This document shows, piece by piece, positions 18,277 to 27,876 of a stretch of 64,000 nt of DNA. A program made the translations under genes and the position numbers. Location: contig NZ_CP063169.1 in the NCBI RefSeq assembly GCF_014960965.1, forward strand, positions 2,327,581-2,391,580, written 5' to 3'. The notes below the pieces were generated by a model. The model ran no database searches. It saw only the letters and a program-made list of their open reading frames with translations, and was not told the DNA's origin. Each line of letters opens with the position of its first letter. The stretch's first letter is position 1. Source of the stretch: Ruania alkalisoli. GTDB lineage: Bacteria; Actinomycetota; Actinomycetes; Actinomycetales; Beutenbergiaceae.

Positions 18277-18695
18277 CGGCGACGCACGAGATCGGCGACG
18301 GTCTCCTGCAAGGTGATCGGATCCAGCGGCATGGACACCACCGCGTCGGCCTCGGACCAGGACGCCAACCATGCATCCTGCGGCCGGGCGATCAGTAGCA
18401 GGACGGGTGGGCACTGATAGATCTCGGTCTTGAGAGATCGGCACAAGCCCATTCCACCGAACTTCGCTGACTCCCCGTCGAGGATCACCAGGTCGTAACG
18501 GCCGTTCTCCACGTAATCCACGACCGCCGCCGGCGTGGCTGTCTCCTGCCACAGGATCCGTGGACTGTCGATCGAAGCCCGCCGTCCCACGCCGGTCAGC
18601 ACCAGCTCGCGGGTGGTGGAGTCGTCGCTGTACAGCAGCACCGACACCGTCTCTTCAGCCTCGGGAGCCCTTGCTTCGTGCTGCACGGCGGTCAT
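18273..18695 (-). CDS. Degenerate response-regulator receiver protein upstream of trpD
   Basis: Protein of 140 residues with a CheY-like fold and no output domain. Visible elements: first strand with acidic pair (VSVLLYSDDS), candidate phosphoacceptor Asp at about residue 73 (YDLVILDGES) and the fourth strand VLLLIA. The conserved Lys-Pro of the fifth strand is replaced by Met-Pro (VVSMPLDP), so classical phosphorylation signalling is doubtful. It is followed by trpD with a 4-base overlap. GGAAGGA precedes the ATG. A regulatory link to trpD is inferred only from the coupling. Confidence 0.75.
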   Translation of the reverse strand: MTAVQHEARAPEAEETVSVLLYSDDSTTRELVLTGVGRRASIDSPRILWQETATPAAVVDYVENGRYDLVILDGESAKFGGMGLCRSLKTEIYQCPPVLLLIARPQDAWLASWSEADAVVSMPLDPITLQETVADLVRRR

Positions 18696-18958
18696 GCTGA
18701 TCCTTCCGTCCCGGGCGCTGGGCCCGCACCATCGTGGTCCACCATCATCCTAGCCTCCGACGCGCCGAGCCGATCCCGGCTGCGCCGATCACGGGACGTC
18801 GTCACGCGCCTGACTCGGCGGGTCCGGATACGACGTTCGCCAGGTATCCGTCATCTCGTCCGACCGGACGACGCGCCGACAGATCACGTTTCGCCTACGA
18901 TTCCGCCAGTCCAGCAGATGAAGCCGTTCTCCGGTGTCCATCACGCCTCCAGAACCGC

Positions 18959-18964
18959 CATAAT
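18959..18964 (+). promoter_or_regulatory. Candidate leaderless -10 (CATAAT) of ctaE
   Basis: CATAAT ends 6 bases before the GTG at 18971; no Shine-Dalgarno is present. Confidence 0.4.
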
Positions 18965-18970
18965 GTCTGC

Positions 18971-19606
18971 GTGTCGTCTGCAACCTCCACCCCGCACCTG
19001 GCGGTGAACCGACCCAACCTCACACAGGTGGGCACCATCGTGTGGCTCTCGTCTGAGCTCATGTTCTTCGCCGGGCTGTTCGCGATGTACTTCACCCACC
19101 GATCGGTCGCCGGACCGGAGGTGTGGAACGAGGGCTACGAGTTCCTCAACATCACGTTCTCCGGGATCAACACGGTGATCCTGGTGCTCAGTTCGGTCAC
19201 CTGTCAGTTGGGCGTGTGGGCGGCCGAGCGATTCCAGCCCGTGCGGACGGGCTCACTGTTCCAAGTGTCCAAGTGGGGCATGCAGGAGTGGTACATCCTG
19301 ACGTACCTCATGGGCGCCACCTTCATCGCCGGCCAGGTGTATGAGTACGCCGAGCTCGCTCACATGGGTCTCACCCTGCAGAACTCCACATACGGCTCCG
19401 TCTTCTATCTCGCCACCGGTTTCCACGGCCTGCACGTGATCGGCGGACTCATCGCGTTCCTGTTCGTGCTGCTGCGCTCGTTCTCTGCACACCGATTCGG
19501 TGAGCATGAAGCGACGACTGCCTTGGTCGTCTCCTACTACTGGCACTTCGTGGACGCTGTGTGGATCGTCCTCTTCGGCGTCATCTACTTGCTCCCCATG
19601 CTCTGA
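18971..19606 (+). CDS. ctaE: Cytochrome c oxidase subunit III
   Basis: Integral membrane subunit of the aa3-type oxidase. Length 211 residues with five predicted transmembrane helices, the short five-helix form typical of actinobacteria. Family motifs: [17 protein letters not shown], the [10 protein letters not shown] helix and a terminal [19 protein letters not shown]. The GTG at 18971 gives the sequence [25 protein letters not shown]. It leads the ctaE-qcrC-qcrA-qcrB operon, the standard arrangement for genes of the bcc-aa3 supercomplex. Confidence 0.95.
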   Translation: MSSATSTPHLAVNRPNLTQVGTIVWLSSELMFFAGLFAMYFTHRSVAGPEVWNEGYEFLNITFSGINTVILVLSSVTCQLGVWAAERFQPVRTGSLFQVSKWGMQEWYILTYLMGATFIAGQVYEYAELAHMGLTLQNSTYGSVFYLATGFHGLHVIGGLIAFLFVLLRSFSAHRFGEHEATTALVVSYYWHFVDAVWIVLFGVIYLLPML

Positions 19607-19658
19607 CGCAGACCTGCGCAACCCACCGTTCCCCCATCTGATTCGAGGATTCGTAGAA

Positions 19659-20438
19659 GTGAAGGCTTTAGCGGCCAGGCGACGGCACCGGCTAGCGCCC
19701 GTCATCCTGATGACGCTGGCACTCCTGTTCACCGGAGTTGTGTACGCGGCCATCGCCCCGAGCGCGGCACAGGCCGATACCGCCAGCGCGGACGACCTGA
19801 CCGAGGGTGAGCGGCTGTTCATCACCAACTGCTCGACCTGTCACGGGCTCGACGCCGAGGGAACGCCCGAGGCGCCATCCTTGATCGGTGTGGGTGCCGC
19901 CTCCGTGCACTTCCAGATCGTGACCGGTCGGATGCCGATGGACGCCAACTCACCCCAGGCGGAGGCAAAGCCCCCGCAGTTGGACGAACAGCAGGCGCAG
20001 CAGGTCGCTGCCTACATTGCCTCCCTCGGTCCTGGGCCATCGATCCCGTCCGCAGAGCAGGTCGATCCCACCCTCGGTGACGCTGCCGCCGGTGGCGCCC
20101 TGTTCCGGACGAACTGCGCCATGTGCCACAACGCTGTCGGTGCAGGAGGGGCGCTGACCGAGGGCAAGTACGCGCCAGCGCTCTATGAGTCCACCCCGAC
20201 CGAGATCTACGAGGCGATGCTGACCGGTCCGCAGTCGATGCCGGTGTTCAACGACGCCACGCTGACCGAAGAAGACAAGCGCGACGTCATCGCCTACCTC
20301 ATCGAGCAGCGCGAGCCCAATCCCGGCGGTCTCAGCCTCGGCTCTCTCGGACCGGTATCCGAGGGACTCTGGGTGTTCGTGGTCGGAATGGGTGTGCTGA
20401 TCTGCGCCGCCGTGTGGATCGGATCGAGGTCGTCATGA
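19659..20438 (+). CDS. qcrC: Diheme cytochrome c subunit of the bc1 complex
   Basis: Membrane-anchored diheme cytochrome c that passes electrons directly from the Rieske protein to oxidase subunit II, replacing soluble cytochrome c in actinobacteria. Length 259 residues. A basic N-terminus and signal/anchor helix (LAPVILMTLALLFTGVVYA) precede two haem motifs, CSTCH and CAMCH. A C-terminal helix (GLWVFVVGMGVLICAAVWIG) anchors it. The GTG start is preceded by GAGGA. Stop overlaps the qcrA start by 4 bases (ATGA). Confidence 0.95.
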   Translation: MKALAARRRHRLAPVILMTLALLFTGVVYAAIAPSAAQADTASADDLTEGERLFITNCSTCHGLDAEGTPEAPSLIGVGAASVHFQIVTGRMPMDANSPQAEAKPPQLDEQQAQQVAAYIASLGPGPSIPSAEQVDPTLGDAAAGGALFRTNCAMCHNAVGAGGALTEGKYAPALYESTPTEIYEAMLTGPQSMPVFNDATLTEEDKRDVIAYLIEQREPNPGGLSLGSLGPVSEGLWVFVVGMGVLICAAVWIGSRSS

Positions 20439-21463
20439 GTGAAGAACACAACGAACTGGCAGAACCGAGCACGGCGGATTCGTTCGAGAACCCTGGACTT
20501 GGCCACCATCGGCCCCGCCTGGGTGACGAAGATCCCCGGGCGGCAAAGCGGTCCGAGCGGCAGGTCGTCGCTCTGTTCACCGTCTCGATCCTGGCCACCA
20601 TCGGCGGCATCGTGGGCTACTTCGCGTTCCCCGTCGCCGAGGCGGACGCCGGTAACGTCCGCATGTCCACCCTGGTCCTCGGCCTGGGGCTGGGCCTGGG
20701 GATGCTGGGCATCGGCGCCGCGGCGGTCCACTGGGCGAAGAGCCTGATGAACGACCACGAGAAGGTCGAGGAGCGTCACGAGCAGCGCGGCGACGACGCC
20801 ACCCGCGAGCGTGCGGTCGAAATGTTGCAGGAGGGAGTGGCTGATTCCGGCATCGCCCGGCGCCCGGTCCTCAAGGGAGCACTCGGTACGGCACTGGCGC
20901 TCGCCCCTCTGAGTTTCGTCGTGCCGCTGGTCGGCAACCTTGGTGCGGACTGGAACGTGTCGAAGTTCCGCCACACCGCGTGGGCCGGAACACCAGACGG
21001 CGGACCTCGGTATCTCGCGACCGACCCGACCGATCGCCGCATCAAGGCATCGGACATCACCCGAGGCAGCATGGTGCACGTGATGCCGTACCGCCTCCCC
21101 GAGGAGGAGCACTACCTCGAGGAGAAGGCCAAGGCCGTTGTCATCGTCATCCGCGTCGATCCTTCGATCCTGAAGGAGCCCGAGGAGCGGCGCGGCTGGT
21201 CCTATGACGGGATCGTGGCGTATTCGAAGGTCTGTACTCACGTCGGGTGCCCCGTCGCACTCTACGAACAGCAGACACATCACGTCCTGTGCCCGTGCCA
21301 CCAGTCCACCTTCGACATCACCGATCAGGCGAAGGTCGTCTTCGGTCCAGCGAAGCGGCCCCTGCCGCAGTTGCCGATCGCAGTCGACGACGAGGGGTAC
21401 CTGTACGCCCAGCAGGACTTCGACGAGCCAGTCGGCCCGAGCTACTGGGAGCGTGAACGATGA
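20435..21463 (+). CDS. qcrA: Rieske iron-sulfur subunit of the bc1 complex
   Basis: Carries electrons from menaquinol to cytochrome c within the bc complex. Length 342 residues, longer than canonical Rieske proteins. It has three hydrophobic segments, the actinobacterial trait: about 48-70, 80-97 and 150-170. The [2Fe-2S] ligand boxes are CTHVGC and CPCHQS, with the intervening VALYEQQTHHVL. It overlaps qcrC upstream and qcrB downstream by ATGA, so the three subunits are translated together. Confidence 0.95.
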   Translation: MSEEHNELAEPSTADSFENPGLGHHRPRLGDEDPRAAKRSERQVVALFTVSILATIGGIVGYFAFPVAEADAGNVRMSTLVLGLGLGLGMLGIGAAAVHWAKSLMNDHEKVEERHEQRGDDATRERAVEMLQEGVADSGIARRPVLKGALGTALALAPLSFVVPLVGNLGADWNVSKFRHTAWAGTPDGGPRYLATDPTDRRIKASDITRGSMVHVMPYRLPEEEHYLEEKAKAVVIVIRVDPSILKEPEERRGWSYDGIVAYSKVCTHVGCPVALYEQQTHHVLCPCHQSTFDITDQAKVVFGPAKRPLPQLPIAVDDEGYLYAQQDFDEPVGPSYWERER

Positions 21464-23148
21464 GCGCCCGCACCGAGGTTGCGCAGCAGCGGAAGACATC
21501 CCCGACCGCGGCGGCGGGGGCGGACTTCCTGGACACCCGGGTCGGGGCGTCCAAGATGGTCAAGGAGTTCGCGCGCAAGATCTTCCCGGACCACTGGTCG
21601 TTCCTGCTGGGCGAGATCGCGCTCTTCAGTTTCGTCGTCCTGATCCTGTCAGGCATCTTCCTCACGATGTTCTTCGTGCCGAGCATGACCGAGGTGCATT
21701 ACCCCGAGGATGCGCTGCCGGTCACGATGCAGGGACTGGAGATGTCCGAGGCGTTCGCCTCGACCGTGTACATGTCCTACCACGTGCCGGGGGGTCTGCT
21801 CATGCGCCAGATCCACCACTGGGCCGCCCTGATGTTCGTGGGCGCGATGACCGTGCACATGATGCGGGTGTTCTTCACCGGCGCGTTCCGTCGTCCGCGC
21901 GAGCTCAACTGGCTGGTTGGCTTCACGCTGCTGATCCTCGGCTTGGCCGCTGGGTTCTCCGGCTACTCCCTCCCGGACGACGTCCTCTCAGGGAACGGGC
22001 TACGCATCGCTGACGGCGTACTGCGGGCGATCCCGCTGATCGGCAGCTACGGCAGTTACATGCTCTTCGGTGGCGAGTTTCCCGGCACCGACATCATCCC
22101 GCGCCTGTTCACGGTCCACATCCTGCTGGTTCCCGGCTTGATCCTGGCTCTGATCGCCGTCCACCTCTTCCTGATCGTGTGGCACAAGCACACGCAGTTC
22201 CCAGGGCCTGGGCGCACCGACCGGAACGTCGTGGGTTATCCGCTCTTCCCCGTGTACACCGCCAAGGCCGGTGGCTTCTTCTTCATCGTGTTCGGCGTCC
22301 TCGCCGTGATGGGTGCCACGATGAGCATCAACAACGTCTGGAACTACGGACCGTATGACCCGTCGATCGTCGGGGCAGGTGCCCAGCCGGACTGGTACAT
22401 GCTGTTCCTCGAGGGCGCGCTCCGGCTCATGCCGGGGCAGACCGAGTACGTCATCGCTGGCTACACCCTGTCGCTGAACATCCTGGTCCCCGGTGTGGTC
22501 ATCCCGGGAATCCTGTTCACCTTGCTGGCCCTCTTTCCCTTCATCGAGGGCTTCGCGACCAAGGACACCGGCGAGCACCATGTGCTGGACCGCCCGCGGA
22601 ACGCACCGGTGCGCACTGCCTCTGGTGTGGCGATCCTGACCGTCTTCTTCGTGCTGGTGGCAGCAGGTTCGAACGACCTCATCGCAACCCACTTCCACCT
22701 GTCCTTGAATGCGATCACCTGGGCCTTCCGGGTGCTGTTCTTCCTCCTCCCGGTCGTGACGTTCATCGTGACCAAGCGGATCTGCCTGAGCCTGCAGCGC
22801 AAGGACCGTGAACTCGTGCTGCACGGTCACGAGACAGGTCGAGTGGTTCGTTTCGCTTCCGGTGAGTACATCGAGGTCCACCGTCCTCTGGACGAGCACG
22901 AGCGCTGGGTTCTGGTGGCACATGGACCGCGTCGCCCTCTCGAGATCGCTGCCGAAGAGGATGCCGCTGGGGTTCGCCGGCCGGGCCACCGCCGGGATCG
23001 TCTCCGGCAGGCGCTCTCCCGCTTCTTCTACGAAGATCGGGTCGAACCGGTGACTCCGTCGGAGTTGGCGGCTGCGCACGTTCATGATGAGCACGATGAG
23101 GTTGAGGCCAGTCCTGCTCGCGAGACGATCGGCACACAGTCTCACTGA
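21460..23148 (+). CDS. qcrB: Cytochrome b subunit of the bc1 complex
   Basis: Membrane subunit with the two b haems and quinone sites. Length 562 residues. Haem-ligand helices are seen in YMSYHVPGGLLMRQIHHWAALMF and TVHILLVPGLILALIAVHLFLIVWHKH; the Qo motif is PDWY (AQPDWYMLFLEG), the actinobacterial form of PEWY. A hydrophilic C-terminal extension of about 140 residues is usual for this phylum. It is coupled to qcrA by an ATGA overlap and followed by a hairpin at 23191-23229. Confidence 0.95.
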   Translation: MSARTEVAQQRKTSPTAAAGADFLDTRVGASKMVKEFARKIFPDHWSFLLGEIALFSFVVLILSGIFLTMFFVPSMTEVHYPEDALPVTMQGLEMSEAFASTVYMSYHVPGGLLMRQIHHWAALMFVGAMTVHMMRVFFTGAFRRPRELNWLVGFTLLILGLAAGFSGYSLPDDVLSGNGLRIADGVLRAIPLIGSYGSYMLFGGEFPGTDIIPRLFTVHILLVPGLILALIAVHLFLIVWHKHTQFPGPGRTDRNVVGYPLFPVYTAKAGGFFFIVFGVLAVMGATMSINNVWNYGPYDPSIVGAGAQPDWYMLFLEGALRLMPGQTEYVIAGYTLSLNILVPGVVIPGILFTLLALFPFIEGFATKDTGEHHVLDRPRNAPVRTASGVAILTVFFVLVAAGSNDLIATHFHLSLNAITWAFRVLFFLLPVVTFIVTKRICLSLQRKDRELVLHGHETGRVVRFASGEYIEVHRPLDEHERWVLVAHGPRRPLEIAAEEDAAGVRRPGHRRDRLRQALSRFFYEDRVEPVTPSELAAAHVHDEHDEVEASPARETIGTQSH

Positions 23149-23190
23149 TCGCGTTACGGTGGGACTGTGGGGCCGTCATCACGGCGGTCG

Positions 23191-23229
23191 CCACGTGATC
23201 GTGGGGGGTGGCTCCCACGATCACGGTGG
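23191..23229 (+). terminator. Probable terminator of the ctaE-qcrCAB operon
   Basis: Inverted repeat CCACGTGATCGTGGG / CCCACGATCACGGTGG with an 8-base loop and a single bulged base, 42 bases after the qcrB stop and about 50 bases before sodA. There is no U-tract. Confidence 0.6.
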
Positions 23230-23280
23230 CAGAGTTCTGCCACCGCTTCGGATTGCCACGTCTCTACAGGAGGACACCCG

Positions 23281-23892
23281 ATGGCTCAGTACACGCTTCC
23301 TGACCTGCCGTATGACTACGCGGCGCTTGAACCGCACATTTCCGGCAAGATCATGGAGCTGCACCACGACAAGCACCACGCGGCCTATGTCGCGGGTGCG
23401 AACACGGCGCTGGAGAAGCTCGAGGGGGCTCGCGCCTCAGATGATCTTGGTGCGGTGAACCTGCTCGAGAAGAATCTTGCGTTCAACCTGGGCGGCCACA
23501 TCAACCACACGATCTTCTGGAACAACCTCTCGCCGGATGGCGGTGGAGAGCCGGAGGGTGAACTCGGCGCTGCGATCACCGAGTTCTTCGGCTCGTTCTC
23601 GGCGTTCCAGAGTCACTTCGCGGCGAACGCCGCCGGTATCCAGGGATCGGGCTGGTCTGTTCTAGGCTGGGACAGCCTCGGTGAGCGGCTGGCCATCTTC
23701 CAGCTCTTCGACCAGCAGGCCAACGTCCCCGTCTCCATCACTCCGCTTCTGATGCTGGACATGTGGGAGCACGCCTTCTACCTGGACTACCTCAACGTCA
23801 AGGCTGAGTACATCAAGGCATTCTGGAACATCGCCAACTGGCAGGATGTCGCAGCGCGTCTTGAGAAGGCACGTTCCAGCTCGACCGTCTGA
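23281..23892 (+). CDS. sodA: Superoxide dismutase (Fe/Mn family)
   Basis: Dismutates superoxide to peroxide and oxygen in the cytoplasm. Length 203 residues, single-domain. Metal ligands are visible: His in [14 protein letters not shown], His in [13 protein letters not shown], and Asp and His in [19 protein letters not shown] stands about 8 bases before the ATG. There is no signal peptide. Metal choice (Mn or Fe) cannot be settled from sequence. Its position between the bc1 and aa3 operons, next to a transposase remnant, differs from the mycobacterial order. Confidence 0.95.
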   Translation: MAQYTLPDLPYDYAALEPHISGKIMELHHDKHHAAYVAGANTALEKLEGARASDDLGAVNLLEKNLAFNLGGHINHTIFWNNLSPDGGGEPEGELGAAITEFFGSFSAFQSHFAANAAGIQGSGWSVLGWDSLGERLAIFQLFDQQANVPVSITPLLMLDMWEHAFYLDYLNVKAEYIKAFWNIANWQDVAARLEKARSSSTV

Positions 23893-23925
23893 GCCCGCTG
23901 AACGCAAGCCCTGCAGCCCGCGTAT

Positions 23926-23963
23926 CGCCGCCCGCATCTGCCTCTGAGCAGGTGCGGGCGGCG
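23926..23963 (+). terminator. Terminator downstream of sodA
   Basis: A 16-bp stem (23926-23941 pairing with 23948-23963, one G-U pair) with a 6-base loop, 33 bases after the sodA stop. Very GC-rich, no U-tract. Confidence 0.7.
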
Positions 23964-24039
23964 CTGTGTGCTGTAGATCGGAGCGAAACACTCCAGGAGC
24001 GTGCATGCCCTCGGCATGATTGGTCCCACCTGTCGTTGA

Positions 24040-24405
24040 TGATCCACCCTCGTCAGCCCATCCTGACGAGCATGCCCGGAGTCGGCGTCAGGACCGCAGC
24101 CCTGTTCCTCACCGAAGTCGCCGGCACGCACTTCCCCAACGTCGGCACCTCGCTGCCTACGCCGGCCTCGCCTCGTCACCCGGAGATCCGGCTCCGCCAT
24201 CCGCGGCGAGTGTTCGTCACGCCGCGGGATCAAGTTCCGGTAGAACGCGATGTTCCTCTCCGCCTTCGCAGCCCTTCGCGACCCCGGCTCCGCGCCTACT
24301 ACGGTCACCAGACCGCTGGAGGGAAACGTCACAACCAGGCGCAGCTCGCTCTCGCGAGATGCCGGTCCGACGTCCTCGACGCATTGCTCTACAGGGCACC
24401 AACTC
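24040..24405 (+). pseudogene. Decayed IS110-family transposase, C-terminal fragment
   Basis: Remnant of the C-terminal domain of an IS110-type transposase, readable only by switching frames. It begins PILTSMPGVGVRTAALFLTEVAGTHFPNVG, continues in another frame as HLAAYAGLA, then VTRRSGSAIRGE..SSRRGIKFR followed by a stop codon and NAMFLSAFAALRDPGS, and ends in a further frame as RAYYGHQTAGGKRHNQAQLALARCRSDVLDALLY. At least two frameshifts and one nonsense codon make it non-functional. The N-terminal DEDD half is missing. It differs from the intact IS110 element at about 50.65-51.98 kb. The rest of the 23893-24580 gap holds only two terminators. Confidence 0.8.
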
Positions 24406-24527
24406 ATCAGCGATGCTCAGCACCCTGCCACGCCGATACCGGAATCACTCATTCGACTCGACGCACGACATAGGGGCACCCCAGGCACCCCAATGGAGAC
24501 GCTTCGCACCGGCATCCACCATGCACG

Positions 24528-24562
24528 ACGCCCGTGGGCCCTGCGTGAGGGCCCACGGGCGT
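24528..24562 (-). terminator. Terminator of the ctaC-ctaD-ctaF operon
   Basis: Perfect 15-bp stem (24528-24542 with 24548-24562) and a 5-base loop, 18 bases downstream of the ctaF stop codon on the minus strand. Confidence 0.75.
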
Positions 24563-24580
24563 GGTCGCGCGGCAGGTAGG

Positions 24581-25024
24581 TCAGTGGGCGTGGTGGTTGC
24601 GGCTGAACTCCAGCACGTGCCCCACCAGGCCCACAAGGGCGATACCAGCACCGATGCCCAGCAGCCACCAACCGACGGCAGCCCCCAGGAACACGAAGGA
24701 GACGGCGATACCAAGCACCAGCGGCCACCAACTCCACGGTGAGAACGTGCCGTACTCACCGGCTGCGTCAGCCACGTCGGCCATGGGGTCGTCCTCAGGG
24801 CGCGGATCGATACGACGACTGAGGATCATCAGGTAGAAGCCGACCATCCCCCAGAGTCCGACCACCAGCGCCAGCGCAGTCGACCCGACGGGCTCCCAGC
24901 CGGACCAGAGCCCGTACAGCACGAACATCGGAACGAAGAATCCGATCAGCCCGAGGAAGAAGATCGCTTCCACCCGCATCGGCTTGTACGGTTCGGTCCG
25001 CGGGCCATGCGACGTCGCGTTCAT
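24581..25024 (-). CDS. ctaF: Cytochrome c oxidase subunit IV (actinobacterial type)
   Basis: Small membrane subunit of the aa3 oxidase, 147 residues with four transmembrane helices ([81 protein letters not shown]). The segment [33 protein letters not shown] between helices 2 and 3 is typical of the family. ATG overlaps the ctaD stop by 4 bases (ATGA). Last gene of the operon, followed by a strong hairpin. Confidence 0.93.
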   Translation of the reverse strand: MNATSHGPRTEPYKPMRVEAIFFLGLIGFFVPMFVLYGLWSGWEPVGSTALALVVGLWGMVGFYLMILSRRIDPRPEDDPMADVADAAGEYGTFSPWSWWPLVLGIAVSFVFLGAAVGWWLLGIGAGIALVGLVGHVLEFSRNHHAH

Positions 25025-26811
25025 CGTGCGTCTCCGTCCTGTGTGCTCGCGCGATCCTGTCCCAACTCGGCCTCACCCCGGCGATCAGCGTCACCGTAGA
25101 CCTTGTCCAGCAAGTCCGGTTCTGGTTCCGCGTGGTCCATCGCGGCCACCTCCGGGTGGTGCAGGTCGAAGGCCGGGCGTTCTGACCGGATCCGAGGCAG
25201 AGTGGTGAAGTTGTGGCGTGGTGGCGGGCAGGAGGTGGCCCACTCGAGTGAGTTGCTGTAACCCCACGGATCGTCAACCTCGACATCTGGCGCAGTACGC
25301 CACGTCTTGTAGACATTCCACAGGAACGGCAGTGTCGACAGCGCGAGCACGACCGCCGAAATCGTGGAGAGCTGATTCATCCACACGAAATCCGGCTCCG
25401 GCAGGTAGTCCGGAACACGACGCTGCATGCCCATGACACCCAACCAGTGCTGGATGAGGAAGGTGCCGTGGAATCCGAAGAACAACAGCCAGAAGTGGAT
25501 CTTCCCCCACCGATCGTCGAGCATCTTTCCCGTGAACTTCGGCCACCAGAAGTAGAAGCCCGCGAACATCGCGAACACGACCGTTCCGAAGACCACGTAG
25601 TGGAAGTGCGCGACCACGAAGTACGTGTCCGTGACGTGGAAGTCAAGCGGCGGGCTTGCGAGGATGATGCCGGTGAGACCACCGAAGAGGAAGGTCACGA
25701 GGAATCCGATGCACCAGAGCATCGGAGATTCGAACGTGAGTTTGCCGCGCCACATCGTGCCGATCCAGTTGAAGAACTTCACCCCGGTCGGTACTGCGAT
25801 GAGCATGGTCATCACGGAGAAGAACGGCAGGAGCACCTGTCCCGTGGAATACATGTGGTGTGCCCACACGGTCACCGAGAGCCCGGCGATCGCGATCGTG
25901 GCGAACACGAGACCCATGTACCCGAAGATCGGTTTGCGAGAGAACACCGGGAGAATCTCGGAGACGATACCGAAGAACGGCAGCGCGATGATGTAGACCT
26001 CAGGGTGGCCGAAGAACCAGAAAAGGTGCTGCCACAGCATCGCTCCGCCGTTCTCGGCAGCGAAGATCTGGGAACCGAGGATACGGTCAGCGCCGAGTCC
26101 GAAGAGTGCGGCGGCCAGGATCGGGAACGCCATCAGCGCCAGGATCGAGGTGAGGAGGATGTTCCAGGTGAAGATCGGCATCCGGAACATCGTCATTCCC
26201 GGCATTCGCATGCACAGGATCGTGGTGATGAAGTTGACCGACCCGAAGATCGTGCCGAAGCCGGTCATCGCCAGGCCCATCACCCACAGGTCACCGCCGA
26301 GCCCAGCGGTGTACGTAGCGTTCGACAGTGGTGTATAGGCGAACCAGCCGAAACTCGCGGCCCCACGCGGGGTGAGGAAACCCGCACTGGCGATGATCCC
26401 CCCGAACAGGAAAAGCCAGTAGGCGAACATGTTCAGCCGCGGGAAGGCGACGTCGGGTGCTCCGATTTGCAGCGGCACCAGGATGTTGCCGAAACCGACG
26501 AACAACGGCGTCGCGAACAGCAACAGCATGATCGTGCCGTGCATGGTGAACAACTGGTTGTACTGCTCGCCGCTGGCGACAACCTGGATGCCGGGTTCGA
26601 AGAGTTCGGCCCGGATCAGCAGGGCGAGCAGACCACCGAAGCAGAAGAACACGAAGGACGTGATCAGGTAGAGATAGCCGATCGTCTTGTGATCGGTCGT
26701 GGTCATCCACGCCACGACAGTCTTGCCTAGGTGCTGGCGCTCTTTCGCCAGCCCGGGCACGACCTCACCGGCGTCGGTGACCGTGTTGTGCACGTCGTCC
26801 TGGACGGCCAT
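25021..26811 (-). CDS. ctaD: Cytochrome c oxidase subunit I
   Basis: Catalytic subunit of the aa3 oxidase with haem a, haem a3 and CuB. Length 596 residues, twelve transmembrane helices. CuB and haem ligands and the cross-linked His-Tyr appear in [25 protein letters not shown] and [15 protein letters not shown]. The K-channel/proton motifs around GHPEVY are intact. It directly follows ctaC (ATG overlaps the last base of the ctaC stop) and overlaps ctaF by ATGA. Confidence 0.97.
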   Translation of the reverse strand: MAVQDDVHNTVTDAGEVVPGLAKERQHLGKTVVAWMTTTDHKTIGYLYLITSFVFFCFGGLLALLIRAELFEPGIQVVASGEQYNQLFTMHGTIMLLLFATPLFVGFGNILVPLQIGAPDVAFPRLNMFAYWLFLFGGIIASAGFLTPRGAASFGWFAYTPLSNATYTAGLGGDLWVMGLAMTGFGTIFGSVNFITTILCMRMPGMTMFRMPIFTWNILLTSILALMAFPILAAALFGLGADRILGSQIFAAENGGAMLWQHLFWFFGHPEVYIIALPFFGIVSEILPVFSRKPIFGYMGLVFATIAIAGLSVTVWAHHMYSTGQVLLPFFSVMTMLIAVPTGVKFFNWIGTMWRGKLTFESPMLWCIGFLVTFLFGGLTGIILASPPLDFHVTDTYFVVAHFHYVVFGTVVFAMFAGFYFWWPKFTGKMLDDRWGKIHFWLLFFGFHGTFLIQHWLGVMGMQRRVPDYLPEPDFVWMNQLSTISAVVLALSTLPFLWNVYKTWRTAPDVEVDDPWGYSNSLEWATSCPPPRHNFTTLPRIRSERPAFDLHHPEVAAMDHAEPEPDLLDKVYGDADRRGEAELGQDRASTQDGDAR

Positions 26812-27704
26812 CAGTGCTCAGCTCCCTCATCCTCGTCGCCGCCGATGGGGCTGGAGACGTCCGCAGCGTTCTGCCGGTCGTACTCGGTACCGAGATCGCC
26901 GGTCTGATCCGCGGCACGGAGCTCCTCCATCTGTGCCGCGTACTCGGCCTCAGAGACCACTGCGACGTTGAAGTACATGTAGCCGTGGTACTCACCGCAC
27001 AGCTCGGCGCACTTGCCGAGGTAGGTTCCCTCTTCATTCGGAGTCAGGATGAAGGAGTTCACCTCATTCGGAATGGTGTCTTCCTTGTAGAGGAAGGCAG
27101 GAACCCAGAATGAGTGCGCGACGTCCCTGCTGCGCAACGTGAACTCCACCGTCTGTCCGACAGGCAGGTAGAGGGTGGGGAACTCCTCGGTCGCCGCCAT
27201 GGTGCCGTCGAGTTGCACCTGCGTGCCGGTATCCCAGACGCCCTCATCGGTGTAGACGAAATCCCACGTCCACTGGCGTCCGTAGACGTCGATGTGGACG
27301 TCGGCCTCGACGTCAGGGTTGGTGATCTCTTCCTGGAGAGTGGCGGTGTAGTAGAACAGCACCCCCACCATCACCAGCGGGACGAACGTATAGAGCAGTT
27401 CTAGTGGGAGGTGGTACCGCAGCTGCACGGGAAGGCGGTCGTCACCCTTGCGCTTGCGATAGACGATCACGCACCAGATGATCAGGCCCCAGGTGATGAC
27501 GCCCACGATCAACGCGGCGATCCAGGATCCGTTCCACAATGTGACGACGTCGTCGCTGTGCTCGGTGATGCCTGGGCTACCGGGCAACCACCCCCGCGAG
27601 ACCTGTTCCGCAGAGCACCCGGCGAGAGCCAGTGCTGAGACGAGCCCGAGCGTCCCGAGGCCGACCGCGCGGCGCCTCGTGGTGCGGGGAGAGGGCGTTG
27701 GCAC
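26811..27704 (-). CDS. ctaC: Cytochrome c oxidase subunit II, lipoprotein
   Basis: Carries the CuA centre that accepts electrons from QcrC. About 297 residues with this start. A signal peptide ends in the lipobox LALAGC (Cys30), then two transmembrane helices ([23 protein letters not shown] and [21 protein letters not shown]). The cupredoxin domain has the CuA ligands in [10 protein letters not shown] and [16 protein letters not shown]. Start choice: GTG at 27704 ([15 protein letters not shown]) has GAGGA just upstream and gives a normal lipoprotein signal; GTG at 27728 or ATG at 27761 are alternatives. First gene of ctaC-ctaD-ctaF. Confidence 0.94.
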   Translation of the reverse strand: MPTPSPRTTRRRAVGLGTLGLVSALALAGCSAEQVSRGWLPGSPGITEHSDDVVTLWNGSWIAALIVGVITWGLIIWCVIVYRKRKGDDRLPVQLRYHLPLELLYTFVPLVMVGVLFYYTATLQEEITNPDVEADVHIDVYGRQWTWDFVYTDEGVWDTGTQVQLDGTMAATEEFPTLYLPVGQTVEFTLRSRDVAHSFWVPAFLYKEDTIPNEVNSFILTPNEEGTYLGKCAELCGEYHGYMYFNVAVVSEAEYAAQMEELRAADQTGDLGTEYDRQNAADVSSPIGGDEDEGAEH

Positions 27705-27876
27705 GATCCTCAAGCCTTCCGACGTCACGATCCTGATATACCGGGCCGCCGCTGCGTGCACACAGCGCTGACACAGCGCTATCGCTCCAACGACCGGCCG
27801 ACTAGAGCCACCCTATCGTCAAATCTCTCCAGCGAGCGCATGAACCACGCCTCGACGAGGATCGGGTGACGTGGGC

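Noticed and set aside
20294-26730. Long antisense frames over qcrA, qcrB and ctaD (for example 20294-21499, 22000-23145, 25447-26730)
   Set aside because: GC-rich codon bias leaves the complementary frame open; their translations are His/Asp/Gln-rich without domains, and the sense genes are certain.
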